From the NCBI GenBank assembly GCA_000999315.1, contig LCFW01000002.1:62001-126000 (forward strand): DNA of 64,000 nucleotides, given 5' to 3'. Made by a program: the position numbers and the translations under genes. The number at the start of each line of letters is the position of its first letter. The first letter of the stretch is position 1. Shown piece after piece: positions 1 to 6,806 of this stretch. The notes beneath the pieces were generated by a model, which saw only the letters and a program-made list of their open reading frames with translations, had not been told where the DNA came from and searched no databases. Origin of the DNA: Candidatus Peregrinibacteria bacterium GW2011_GWF2_43_17 (GTDB taxonomy: Bacteria; Patescibacteriota; Gracilibacteria; UBA1369; UBA12470).

Positions 1-2
1 CC

Positions 3-668
3 ACCCCGAATTCACACGTTCTGATAACGATCATGGATTCGGATAATCAGCCTGTATTGTTCTTGGAAGGGGATACCGACGGGAATGGAATATTTGCGGT
101 TTATGCGGATAAAACACTTGTAAACGGCGCATACAAAATTTTCGTTGTAGGAATGGATAAAAATGATAACGCGAAAACAACATCGAGGATAACGGAATTC
201 AAAGTTGACGATACTTCGGAAGTCGGAGAAATAAATTCATTGAAATTCGACGATTCGAGTATCGGCACGCCAAGACCCAAACTCACGGCTATGGCGAAAC
301 CAGGAATGATAATATTCGGCACATGGAAAAGCTTCGTATTTACATCCGTACTTATGTCTGATGCGATGACCGGCGAATTTACGGTGGAAGCTCCGGCTGA
401 CCTTGAAGTCGGCGATCATACGGTTTATTTCTATCCGGTGGGCCCGATAACGGGAGTACAAGGCGAGGTTATGATGGTGAATTTCGCGGTTATGGGAGAA
501 GAATCGTTGCAAGATGACGGAGGTGCGATACCATCTTCGCAAAACAACAACAATTCTTATATTCTCATGGCGCTATTAATTCTCTTGGTATTTGCCGGCG
601 GATATATCTTTTACAAAAAATCCGCACGAGGCAGGGAAGAAGAAAAGAAATTGATAGGGAAATTGTAA
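3..668 (+). CDS. Surface protein with C-terminal membrane anchor, 5'-truncated
   Basis: The frame is open from the first bases of the window, so only about the last 222 residues are present and the ATG at 33 is probably internal. The visible part alternates short beta-strand-like stretches, consistent with Ig-like or cadherin-like modules. It is followed by an Asn/Ser-rich spacer (SSQNNNNS), one hydrophobic span of about 19 residues and a basic tail (KKSARGREEEKK). This order suggests an extracellular stalk anchored in the membrane. No LPXTG motif is seen before the hydrophobic span, so sortase anchoring is not supported. The stop codon runs into the hairpin at 668-739. The family cannot be named without the missing N-terminal part. 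Confidence 0.6.
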   Translation, partial: TPNSHVLITIMDSDNQPVLFLEGDTDGNGIFAVYADKTLVNGAYKIFVVGMDKNDNAKTTSRITEFKVDDTSEVGEINSLKFDDSSIGTPRPKLTAMAKPGMIIFGTWKSFVFTSVLMSDAMTGEFTVEAPADLEVGDHTVYFYPVGPITGVQGEVMMVNFAVMGEESLQDDGGAIPSSQNNNNSYILMALLILLVFAGGYIFYKKSARGREEEKKLIGKL

Positions 669-739
669 TACCAATTCGCGCTCAAATAGTATTGTGCGAA
701 TGTTTTGCGCGAGATATTTCTTTGAGCGCGAATTGGTAT
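668..739. terminator. 19-bp inverted repeat between convergent genes
   Basis: Positions 668-686 and 721-739 are perfect reverse complements (19 bp) around a 34-nt loop. The left arm begins inside the stop codon of the surface-protein gene and the right arm ends just before the 3' end of the convergent gene at 745. No U-tract follows either arm, so this may be a bidirectional 3' mRNA-stabilising or factor-assisted termination hairpin rather than a classic intrinsic terminator. Confidence 0.6.
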
Positions 740-744
740 AAGCG

Positions 745-1317
745 CTATGCCATAAAAGAGTCGACATGCTCTCGTATTCTTGCTATAACGGCTTCCAATA
801 ACGCGCCACGAACAACATTACTTGCATCTCCTTTGGTGGAGTCCGCGGGCTTTTTTTCAATACCATTCCATGGGAAATCTCTTCCGGGAACAAAATCGAA
901 CCCGTTATACCCGTTACGCTTTTTAGCTACAATTCTAAAACCTGGGATTTCCCTCATATCACGAGGATATCCTCTTAAATGGTTTCGATTATCAGATATA
1001 ACCATCCCAAATGAGAAACCGGGATTTTCCGATAAAGCTTCACGTAATTTAGCAGCAACATCCGCAAGTTCGCCAACCAATACGTTATCCAGTCGAATAG
1101 GTCGGGTTGACGTTACGGAAACCATACTGCGCCCGGATTCATCAGGTGGATTTGTCCATACGCGTGTGTCCGGGAAAACGATTTCCAAAGTGGCAAGACC
1201 GGAGTCGGGTCTTCTAACGGAAATACCGGGCTGGTCAGACCTTGCAGGCTCTTCCGCCAATTTGCGTACGGCGACAAGAAAAGTATCATTTCTCTGTTTT
1301 AGCTGTTCAGCATTCAT
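745..1317 (-). CDS. Hypothetical protein, 190 aa
   Basis: This soluble 190-residue protein has no recognised family. It has a charged N-terminal helix (MNAEQLKQRNDTF), a predicted alpha/beta middle, a segment rich in Gly, Phe and Pro (residues ~120-160) and a C-terminal helix. No signal peptide, membrane span or cysteine motif is visible. The opposite strand is also open over 692-1384, but its translation is Ser/Thr/Arg-rich and less protein-like, so I favour this strand. It converges on the surface-protein gene across the hairpin at 668-739. No Shine-Dalgarno sequence precedes the ATG. Confidence 0.5.
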   Translation of the reverse strand: MNAEQLKQRNDTFLVAVRKLAEEPARSDQPGISVRRPDSGLATLEIVFPDTRVWTNPPDESGRSMVSVTSTRPIRLDNVLVGELADVAAKLREALSENPGFSFGMVISDNRNHLRGYPRDMREIPGFRIVAKKRNGYNGFDFVPGRDFPWNGIEKKPADSTKGDASNVVRGALLEAVIARIREHVDSFMA

Positions 1318-1416
1318 GTTCGAAAAATTAAAGAGTCATACTTTTATAGGAAATCGAGGTTTTTGTAAAGGGGATCCTGAATAGTATATCGGCTTGTCAA
1401 AAATATAGAAAAAATA

Positions 1417-1444
1417 TTGACAAAAAAGACCAATACGGTAAAAT
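1417..1444 (+). promoter_or_regulatory. Sigma70-type promoter
   Basis: A perfect TTGACA (1417-1422) and TAAAAT (1439-1444) are separated by 16 bp. They lie about 43 bp before the start codon of the 68-aa gene at 1488, whose leader has no clear Shine-Dalgarno sequence. Confidence 0.65.
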
Positions 1445-1487
1445 TACCCTCTCTTAGCCAAACAATCTATCCGTTAAAAAGATCCTA

Positions 1488-1694
1488 ATGTCGAAAGAAG
1501 CAAGACCAACCAATCAAGAACAACTCGCAGATGAATTTAGAAGATTCTATAGTCCGGAAGAAGAGGAAAGCTTTGGTGCCATTCAAGCTTTAAGTTATCT
1601 GGTTGTACTGGGATCCGCATTCATGGGTAAGGCTGTTAGAGATGGTGTCAGGTGGACACGGGCTAAAATTCATCAATTGACGGGGCGAAATTAA
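1488..1694 (+). CDS. Small hypothetical protein, 68 aa
   Basis: This is a short protein of unknown function. The N-terminal half is highly charged (Glu/Arg rich), a hydrophobic stretch sits in the middle (LSYLVVLGSAFMG) and the C-terminus is basic (RWTRAKIHQLTGRN). That could be a marginal membrane-associated helix followed by a cytoplasmic tail. It has its own strong promoter at 1417-1444 and stands alone, so it is probably a real monocistronic gene. No family is recognised. Confidence 0.55.
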   Translation: MSKEARPTNQEQLADEFRRFYSPEEEESFGAIQALSYLVVLGSAFMGKAVRDGVRWTRAKIHQLTGRN

Positions 1695-1719
1695 ACCTCT
1701 CGAGTCTATAGCAAGCGGA

Positions 1720-2091
1720 CTAACCTTGTGACATAGTAAATTCAATCAATCTTTGAGTTGCCTCCCTTTCCGCATCTAATGTCGATTCATAGAAGATGCA
1801 TTCATAAGCTACGTCATGACCGTCAAGAGCCTCAAATAAAACAACAAGCTGGTTACCGGGCAGATAAAATGTGTCATTTTTTCCGTAAACTCTTCGCTCC
1901 AATATCCCCGGAACTGTTCTCGCTAGCCTCCCCCTGAACAGCCGCACTAATTCCGGTTTATCCGTTGAGACTTCTATTATTTCGCCGGGCTTCATTATCC
2001 CGACAGTGCCTTTCATACCGCATGGCGCCGTGTAATTAAGGCTACGGCCGTAAGGATGGTATTCGTTTGATGTTACGGCGTGTTCTTTCAT
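1720..2091 (-). CDS. Hypothetical protein, 123 aa
   Basis: The likely product starts at the ATG at 2091 (MKEHAVTS). An upstream in-frame ATG at 2127 would add 12 hydrophobic residues that look like read-through of the AT-rich leader. The body is predicted beta-rich, with a phrase (MKGTVGIMKPGEIIEVSTD) typical of a small barrel, and ends in a helix. It has no signal peptide and no recognised catalytic motif, and it converges on the 68-aa gene with 25 bp between stop codons. The function is unknown. Confidence 0.5.
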   Translation of the reverse strand: MKEHAVTSNEYHPYGRSLNYTAPCGMKGTVGIMKPGEIIEVSTDKPELVRLFRGRLARTVPGILERRVYGKNDTFYLPGNQLVVLFEALDGHDVAYECIFYESTLDAEREATQRLIEFTMSQG

Positions 2092-2229
2092 ATCATTAAA
2101 AATTATGTAGAAAACATAACATATCAATTCGAGATTCTTATGTCTATAAAAAAAGACACTACGAATAAAGATATTTGCTTGTAAACCAGTAAAATGCCAT
2201 AATTTATATGTTGTTTAATTAAGTCAACT

Positions 2230-3024
2230 ATGGAGATTGTTAGGCTTAAAAAGCTTGGAATGACCCAAAAAGAAATCGGTTTTTATCTAAAACTTCTTGA
2301 GTACGGAGAGTCCGGAGTGAACAATCTTTCGCGTAGCCTCGGAGAAAATCGTACATCCACCTATAGCCTTTTAAAGACAATGCAGAAAAGAGGTTTTGTG
2401 TCTTTCTACGTCAAAAACAATCTGAAAATCTTTGTGCCTACCGATCCCGCCATACTGATTAGTCAATTTGTCGATGGCGCAAATAGCCTAAAAAAACTTT
2501 TACCCGAACTTCTGGCGGTCCACAATAAATACGGGAAAATAAAACCTAAAATTACTTTTTACGAAGGTGTGGATGGAATTAAGCAAATTGGCGAACTTTT
2601 ACTTGAAGTTCCCGGCTCAACAAGGCTGAGTTTTATGGGGATAGACAAAAATATTCATCCGGAAATAGAGAGATATTATGAGGAAGATTTCATTAATCGT
2701 AGGATTGAAGCAGGAATCACTTATCGAGGGATAGTGACCGGCAAACTCCCTATGGGTAATAAATATAAGGCGACGGAAAAAGGGCAGTTGAGGGTTTTAA
2801 AGTACATTGATTCCAAAAAATTCCCTATCAGAATTCATATAGATATTTTCCCAAAAAATAAAGTTGCCCTGTACTCATACCATAAGGATGACTTAATGGG
2901 TGTTGTCATTGAACATGAAAATTTTTACAACACGATGAAAACGGTGTTCGAGCTGGCATGGGCCGGTGTGGATACTGGTTTATCTAGCCCAAAGCATGTC
3001 TCTTGTTATCTCGAATCTGCCTGA
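2230..3024 (+). CDS. TrmB-family transcriptional regulator
   Basis: The N-terminal ~75 residues form a winged helix-turn-helix typical of TrmB/MarR-like sugar-responsive regulators (LGMTQKEIGFYLKLLEYG, then NRTSTYSLLKTMQKRGF). They are followed by a short linker helix and a C-terminal phospholipase-D-like effector domain of about 160 residues beginning near ITFYEGVDGIKQI. TrmB proteins are best known in Archaea and also occur in CPR bacteria, where they usually bind sugars or related ligands; the ligand here cannot be inferred. The last 45 bp overlap tail-to-tail with the gene on the opposite strand. The regulated genes are not evident. Confidence 0.75.
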   Translation: MEIVRLKKLGMTQKEIGFYLKLLEYGESGVNNLSRSLGENRTSTYSLLKTMQKRGFVSFYVKNNLKIFVPTDPAILISQFVDGANSLKKLLPELLAVHNKYGKIKPKITFYEGVDGIKQIGELLLEVPGSTRLSFMGIDKNIHPEIERYYEEDFINRRIEAGITYRGIVTGKLPMGNKYKATEKGQLRVLKYIDSKKFPIRIHIDIFPKNKVALYSYHKDDLMGVVIEHENFYNTMKTVFELAWAGVDTGLSSPKHVSCYLESA

Positions 3025-3723
3025 AGCTTCGGCCATATCTAATAAACTTACTCCACGATTTGTTCTTGCGATATGTGCCGCACCAGTTACGGTTGCGATT
3101 TTGGAATCATTTGGAAGTCTTCCGGCTAATGTTTTCAAAACTGCCCACATTGTTCGGTCACGTTGGTCAATTAGAGCCGTATCCCCTTGTCGTATAGTAT
3201 TCGCAAAACTAGGTTCCGTTGATCGATCACCATGTCTTGACCATGCTTTCTTTGCTTCTGCAAGATTGGCGGTTATTTTGGCGAGTTGCTCTTTTATTAA
3301 TTGTTTTCTGGCTTGACGATTTAATCTTCCTACCTGTTGGATAACGCTTTGAGTTGCTAATCTCGCATGTGTAGAAACAGCGCGTATATTTTGAACTGGT
3401 TCATCTCTAAAAAAATCAACTTCTACCGCTGGAGTTTCAGATTTGTACCCATCTACAGCAGTAATATCTCTCAATTGTCCATCTCTTTCAAAAATAATTA
3501 AAACCTCTAAACCATCTGAAGCCGAAAGTTGATTAATTACTTCGAGTGCAACCTTTCTTGCCTCTAAATTTACTTCATGACTTTCTCTACTGCCTTCGAC
3601 AAGAATATGGTCTGGAGCAAAATTACGTAAGGCAGATTTTATTTTATTTCCTCCATCCCTATCAAAGTGATTCGTGCCGAGTAGTAATAATTGAGTCATA
3701 GGTTTATTTATTACATCCTTCAA
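2980..3723 (-). CDS. TraB/PrgY-like (Tiki-type) protein
   Basis: The N-terminus has a hydrophobic strand ending in GTNHFD, followed later by HILVEGSRE. Near the C-terminus is RDRTMWAVLKTLA and then a strand ending GAAHIARTNRGVS. This order of a Gly-x-x-His motif, an acidic motif, Arg-Asp and a final G-x-x-H matches the TraB/PrgY/GumN (Tiki) superfamily, whose members act as metal-dependent peptidases or pheromone-shutdown factors. The match is by motif order only. The middle is a charged coiled-coil-like helix (residues ~125-170). A second possible start lies at 3699 (MTQLLLLGTNHF). The gene overlaps the TrmB gene by 45 bp. Confidence 0.5.
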   Translation of the reverse strand: MKDVINKPMTQLLLLGTNHFDRDGGNKIKSALRNFAPDHILVEGSRESHEVNLEARKVALEVINQLSASDGLEVLIIFERDGQLRDITAVDGYKSETPAVEVDFFRDEPVQNIRAVSTHARLATQSVIQQVGRLNRQARKQLIKEQLAKITANLAEAKKAWSRHGDRSTEPSFANTIRQGDTALIDQRDRTMWAVLKTLAGRLPNDSKIATVTGAAHIARTNRGVSLLDMAEASGRFEITRDMLWAR

Positions 3724-3835
3724 CTTTTATAGCTTGAGAATTAATAATTAAGTTTCAAGCCATACGTTAAAAACAGGCCATTGTCAATTTTCTGGAGCAC
3801 CTTATGGCACGAAGTGCGGACCAGCCTAGTAACAT

Positions 3836-3855
3836 TATAATAATTGGCTTATAAT
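3836..3855 (+). promoter_or_regulatory. Candidate -10 elements of the GH114 gene
   Basis: Two TATAAT hexamers occur just upstream of the SLH-GH114 gene, at 3836-3841 and 3850-3855. The second lies only 5 bp before the ATG at 3860, which favours the downstream ATG at 3881 as the true start. No good -35 box is seen. Confidence 0.35.
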
Positions 3856-3880
3856 TTTTATGTTTTTTATTAAAACAAAT

Positions 3881-5191
3881 ATGAAAAAAACATTACAACT
3901 TTTAATAGGATTTTTGTTTTTTGTGAAAATAATTCCTTCTTACGCTTATTTTTCAGATATTAATACTGAAAATCAGTTTTATGAAGCAGTTTTATATGCA
4001 CAAGAACAAGGAATTATTGATGGATATGATGATAATACTTTCCGTCCTGACAATAATATAAACAGAGCGGAATTTGTAAAAATAATAATGGGATCTGTTT
4101 TTGATGTTGAAGAAATATCAGGAGAAAATTGTTTCTCTGATGTGTCAAACGAATGGTTCGCGAAATATGTATGTACTGCTAAAACAAATTCAATAATCCA
4201 GGGGTATCCTGACGGGCTGTTCCATCCTGAATATGATATTTCTTTTACCGAAGCTGCAAAAATTATTCTTCTTGGATTTGAGGTTGAAATAAACTCTGAT
4301 GAAGATATTTGGTATAGACCTTTTATCCAAAACTTATCAGACAAAAAGGCTATCCCCACAACAATTACGGAGATTGATAAAAAAATTACTCGTGGAGAAA
4401 TGGTGGAAATTATTTATAGGCTTAAAGAAAATATATTGAATTTTGATTCGATGATTTATCAAGATGATGTTTTGACTTTTACTTGGTATCAACCAACTCC
4501 GAAGACCTCATGGCAATGGCAATTATCAGGAGATATAGATACGGCTTATGATGTTGATATGTATGATATTGATCTTTTCGATACTCCTCAAAGTATTATT
4601 GATGAGTTGCATTCGGAAAATAAAAAAGTTATTTGTTATTTTTCAGCTGGAAGTTTTGAAGAATTTCGAGATGATGCCGAAGATTTTCCGGAAGAAATTT
4701 TAGGGGAAGAACTTGAAGGATGGGAGGATGAAAAATGGCTGGATGTTTCAAATTATCAAGAATTTGCTTCAATAATGGAAGATAGACTGGATTTAGCCGT
4801 AGAGAAAGAATGTGATGGTGTAGAGCCTGATAATATGGATGGATATGCGAATGATAGTGGATTTGATTTAACTTATGATGATCAAGTTGTTTATAGCAAA
4901 TGGATTGCCGAAGAAGCTCATGAAAGAAATTTATCCGTGGGGCTTAAAAATGCGTTGGATCAAATCGATGATGTGATTGATTATTTTGATTTTGCCGTAA
5001 ATGAACAATGCTTCGAATATGATGAGTGCGATCTATTAATCGAATTTATAGATCAAAATAAAGCTGTTTTCGGTGTCGAATATGAACTTGAACCACAGGA
5101 ATTTTGTGTTTCGGCGAATGAAATGAGTTTTAGTTGGCTCAAAATGGATTATGAATTAGATGGCGGAAGAATTGGATGTGAAGAATTTTAA
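3881..5191 (+). CDS. SLH-domain endo-alpha-1,4-polygalactosaminidase (GH114)
   Basis: This is a secreted hydrolase. A signal peptide (MKKTLQLLIGFLFF, ending about SYA) is followed by three SLH repeats in the first ~185 residues (conserved cores GYDDNTFRPDNNINRAEF and GYPDGLFHPEYD, the third degenerate). The C-terminal half carries glycoside hydrolase family 114 hallmarks: WQWQLSG, IDLFDT, VICYFSAGSFE, WLDVS, CDGVEPDNMDGY, VGLKN and VNEQCFEYDEC. The SLH part should bind pyruvylated wall polymer, so the enzyme would be displayed on the surface to cut galactosamine-rich exopolysaccharide. The gene is visibly more AT-rich than its neighbours, which suggests transfer. An upstream ATG at 3860 is possible, but 3881 gives the better signal peptide and fits the -10 box. 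Confidence 0.85.
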   Translation: MKKTLQLLIGFLFFVKIIPSYAYFSDINTENQFYEAVLYAQEQGIIDGYDDNTFRPDNNINRAEFVKIIMGSVFDVEEISGENCFSDVSNEWFAKYVCTAKTNSIIQGYPDGLFHPEYDISFTEAAKIILLGFEVEINSDEDIWYRPFIQNLSDKKAIPTTITEIDKKITRGEMVEIIYRLKENILNFDSMIYQDDVLTFTWYQPTPKTSWQWQLSGDIDTAYDVDMYDIDLFDTPQSIIDELHSENKKVICYFSAGSFEEFRDDAEDFPEEILGEELEGWEDEKWLDVSNYQEFASIMEDRLDLAVEKECDGVEPDNMDGYANDSGFDLTYDDQVVYSKWIAEEAHERNLSVGLKNALDQIDDVIDYFDFAVNEQCFEYDECDLLIEFIDQNKAVFGVEYELEPQEFCVSANEMSFSWLKMDYELDGGRIGCEEF

Positions 5192-5209
5192 AAAGGAGAT
5201 TGCTATCCT

Positions 5210-5338
5210 CAGACCGTCCGACAATGAAATTGGAGGACGGTCCTAAACAAGCGAAGGATTGACGCGTAAAATGTTATTCTGTGCAACAGATAGCAAAAAG
5301 CATTGTTTTCTTAAAAAAGTTCATTGTCGGACAGCCTG
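5210..5338. repeat. MITE-like element, copy 1
   Basis: This 129-bp unit is nearly identical to 34479-34612; the only difference is 5 bases (cggcg) missing near the right end. Its ends form 19-bp terminal inverted repeats with 17 matches, CAGACCGTCCGACAATGAA on the left and CAGGCTGTCCGACAATGAA on the right, read inward. An internal hairpin pairs GACCGTCC with GGACGGTC at the left end. No target-site duplication is obvious and no protein is encoded. Such non-coding units are normally mobilised by a transposase elsewhere in the genome. Confidence 0.75.
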
Positions 5339-5389
5339 CAATCAGCTTATAATAAAAGGCCGTCCGGTCCCTGCGGGACCTACCGGCTC

Positions 5390-5464
5390 TGGAGCAGGTA
5401 AGGGGAATTGAACCCCTCTCTCAGCCTTGGCAAGGCTGCATAATAGCCACTATACGATACCTGC
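5390..5464 (-). tRNA. tRNA-Gly(GCC)
   Basis: The minus strand folds as a complete cloverleaf. It has a 7-bp acceptor GCAGGTA/TACCTGC, anticodon stem CAGCC/GGCTG around loop TTGCCAA (anticodon GCC), a T-arm GGGG-TTCAATT-CCCC, discriminator U73 as usual for glycine, and an encoded CCA. It lies between the MITE-like repeat and cyuA. Confidence 0.93.
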
Positions 5465-5524
5465 AAATTTTTAAAGAAGCGCAGTCAAATTTATATTAAA
5501 GGAGACTAATTTTCAAGATAAAAG

Positions 5525-6805
5525 TTAAGAAACCTTCACCTGCCTCTTCATAATTCCCAAAATCACCTGATTGGTTCCCGCCATCCCTTCAACCGTAATT
5601 TGAGCCAAATTTTGCAAAGTTTCTTCCGCGGAGAACCCGATAATTCCATTCGGTCCCGAAGCATGATATCCATCCAGAGCTGAAAAAGCCGCAGAAAGCG
5701 CCGAATGAGCCGAACTCGCAACCTTAACGGCACATCCGAGATTGGCTCCGTTGCAAAACATCCCGCCAAGATCGTTCGCGACATTATCAATCGCGTAAGT
5801 GATTAATTTCAAATCGTGTTTTTCTTGATAAACGCAACCCGCCGCCGCTCCGACACCCGCCGCAATGGCACAATGACAGATAGGGGACAATTCGCCCGCA
5901 AAAGCTTTCACATAAGCATTCAAAAGATGCGACAAGGCGATACTTCGTAAAACGCGCTCTTCGGCAATCTTGAAATATTTCCCCCAAAAATACGGTACCA
6001 AAATCGCAACCAAGCCTTGGTTGCCACTTCCGCCACTGCTCATAACCGGGAAAGGCATCCCCGACATACGTCCATCGGCCGCCGCCGCAATGGCGATCTT
6101 CGTATCGGGAAACAACCCTTTTTTATTTATACCCGTTTCGATCAGCTTTTTAAGCTCGGCGGAATATAAATTATATTTGGCTCCCTCTGCTGATGCTTTA
6201 AGGTTCATCTCAATCCCTTCTTCGATATATTTAAGGTCTTTTTTCGTTGCCTTATCGGCTTCATTTATCAAATCGCGAATCGTCAGGCATCTTAATTTAT
6301 CTCTGTATTTATCAATCCCGTTTCCGCCTTTTAAATGAGTTTTGATCAAATTAACTCCGTTTTTTTTCAGTTCAATCAAATTTGTATGTCCGCAAGCTAT
6401 CGTTGCAATCCCTTCTCCAGTATTGGTTTTAATTTTAACTTTTATATAAAGTCCTTTTTTTTCAAAATTCGACTTCAAAATAACCTGTTTAGTCGCTATC
6501 AACTTCTTGGCTTCCTTGAGGTCGCGATCCTTCACGTTTTTTAAAAGATGCAATCCGTCTTTCGGGTTGCAACACAAAGCTCCCAGCGCCGCCGCAACCG
6601 GGATCCCCGTCGCTCCTTTCGCCCCCGGAATAAAAACATTCATCCCGTTTTTAAAAGTTCCGGGATCCGTTTCGACAACAATCCTCCACACCTTACCGCC
6701 AATCGCTTTGCTCGCATAAGCGCATGCCAAAGCCACGGAAACCGGCTCGGTGCAACCCATCGCCGGCACAACCTCGTGCTGTAAAATTTCGGTAAGTATT
6801 GTCAT
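5525..6805 (-). CDS. cyuA: L-cysteine desulfidase, UPF0597/CyuA family
   Basis: Proteins of this family degrade L-cysteine to pyruvate, ammonia and sulfide using a [4Fe-4S] cluster, or act as related serine/cysteine dehydratases. The length (426 aa) is normal. The conserved cluster-ligand cysteines are visible: C17 in MGCTEP, the CHCAIAAG motif near residue 309, and FCNGANLGC near residues 349-357. The family phrases ETDPGTFKNGMNVFIPG and GMPFPVMSSGGSGNQG are also intact. The start codon follows the pnp stop by a single base, so it is very probably cotranscribed with pnp. In a reduced genome it would supply pyruvate and sulfide or detoxify cysteine; which of these applies here is inference. 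Confidence 0.88.
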   Translation of the reverse strand: MTILTEILQHEVVPAMGCTEPVSVALACAYASKAIGGKVWRIVVETDPGTFKNGMNVFIPGAKGATGIPVAAALGALCCNPKDGLHLLKNVKDRDLKEAKKLIATKQVILKSNFEKKGLYIKVKIKTNTGEGIATIACGHTNLIELKKNGVNLIKTHLKGGNGIDKYRDKLRCLTIRDLINEADKATKKDLKYIEEGIEMNLKASAEGAKYNLYSAELKKLIETGINKKGLFPDTKIAIAAAADGRMSGMPFPVMSSGGSGNQGLVAILVPYFWGKYFKIAEERVLRSIALSHLLNAYVKAFAGELSPICHCAIAAGVGAAAGCVYQEKHDLKLITYAIDNVANDLGGMFCNGANLGCAVKVASSAHSALSAAFSALDGYHASGPNGIIGFSAEETLQNLAQITVEGMAGTNQVILGIMKRQVKVS

Positions 6806-6806
6806 A

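Noticed and set aside
3-668. Sortase substrate with LPXTG signal
   Set aside because: No LPXTG-like pentapeptide precedes the hydrophobic span. The spacer is SSQNNNNS only.
692-1384. 230-residue open frame on the + strand
   Set aside because: It runs opposite to the 190-residue minus-strand frame, its translation is low-complexity Ser/Thr/Arg-rich, and it begins inside the hairpin arm region. The minus-strand frame looks more like a protein.
5210-5338. Riboswitch or T-box upstream of tRNA or amino acid genes
   Set aside because: The unit recurs at an unrelated site in the opposite gene context, and its terminal inverted repeats point to a mobile repeat rather than a cis-regulator.
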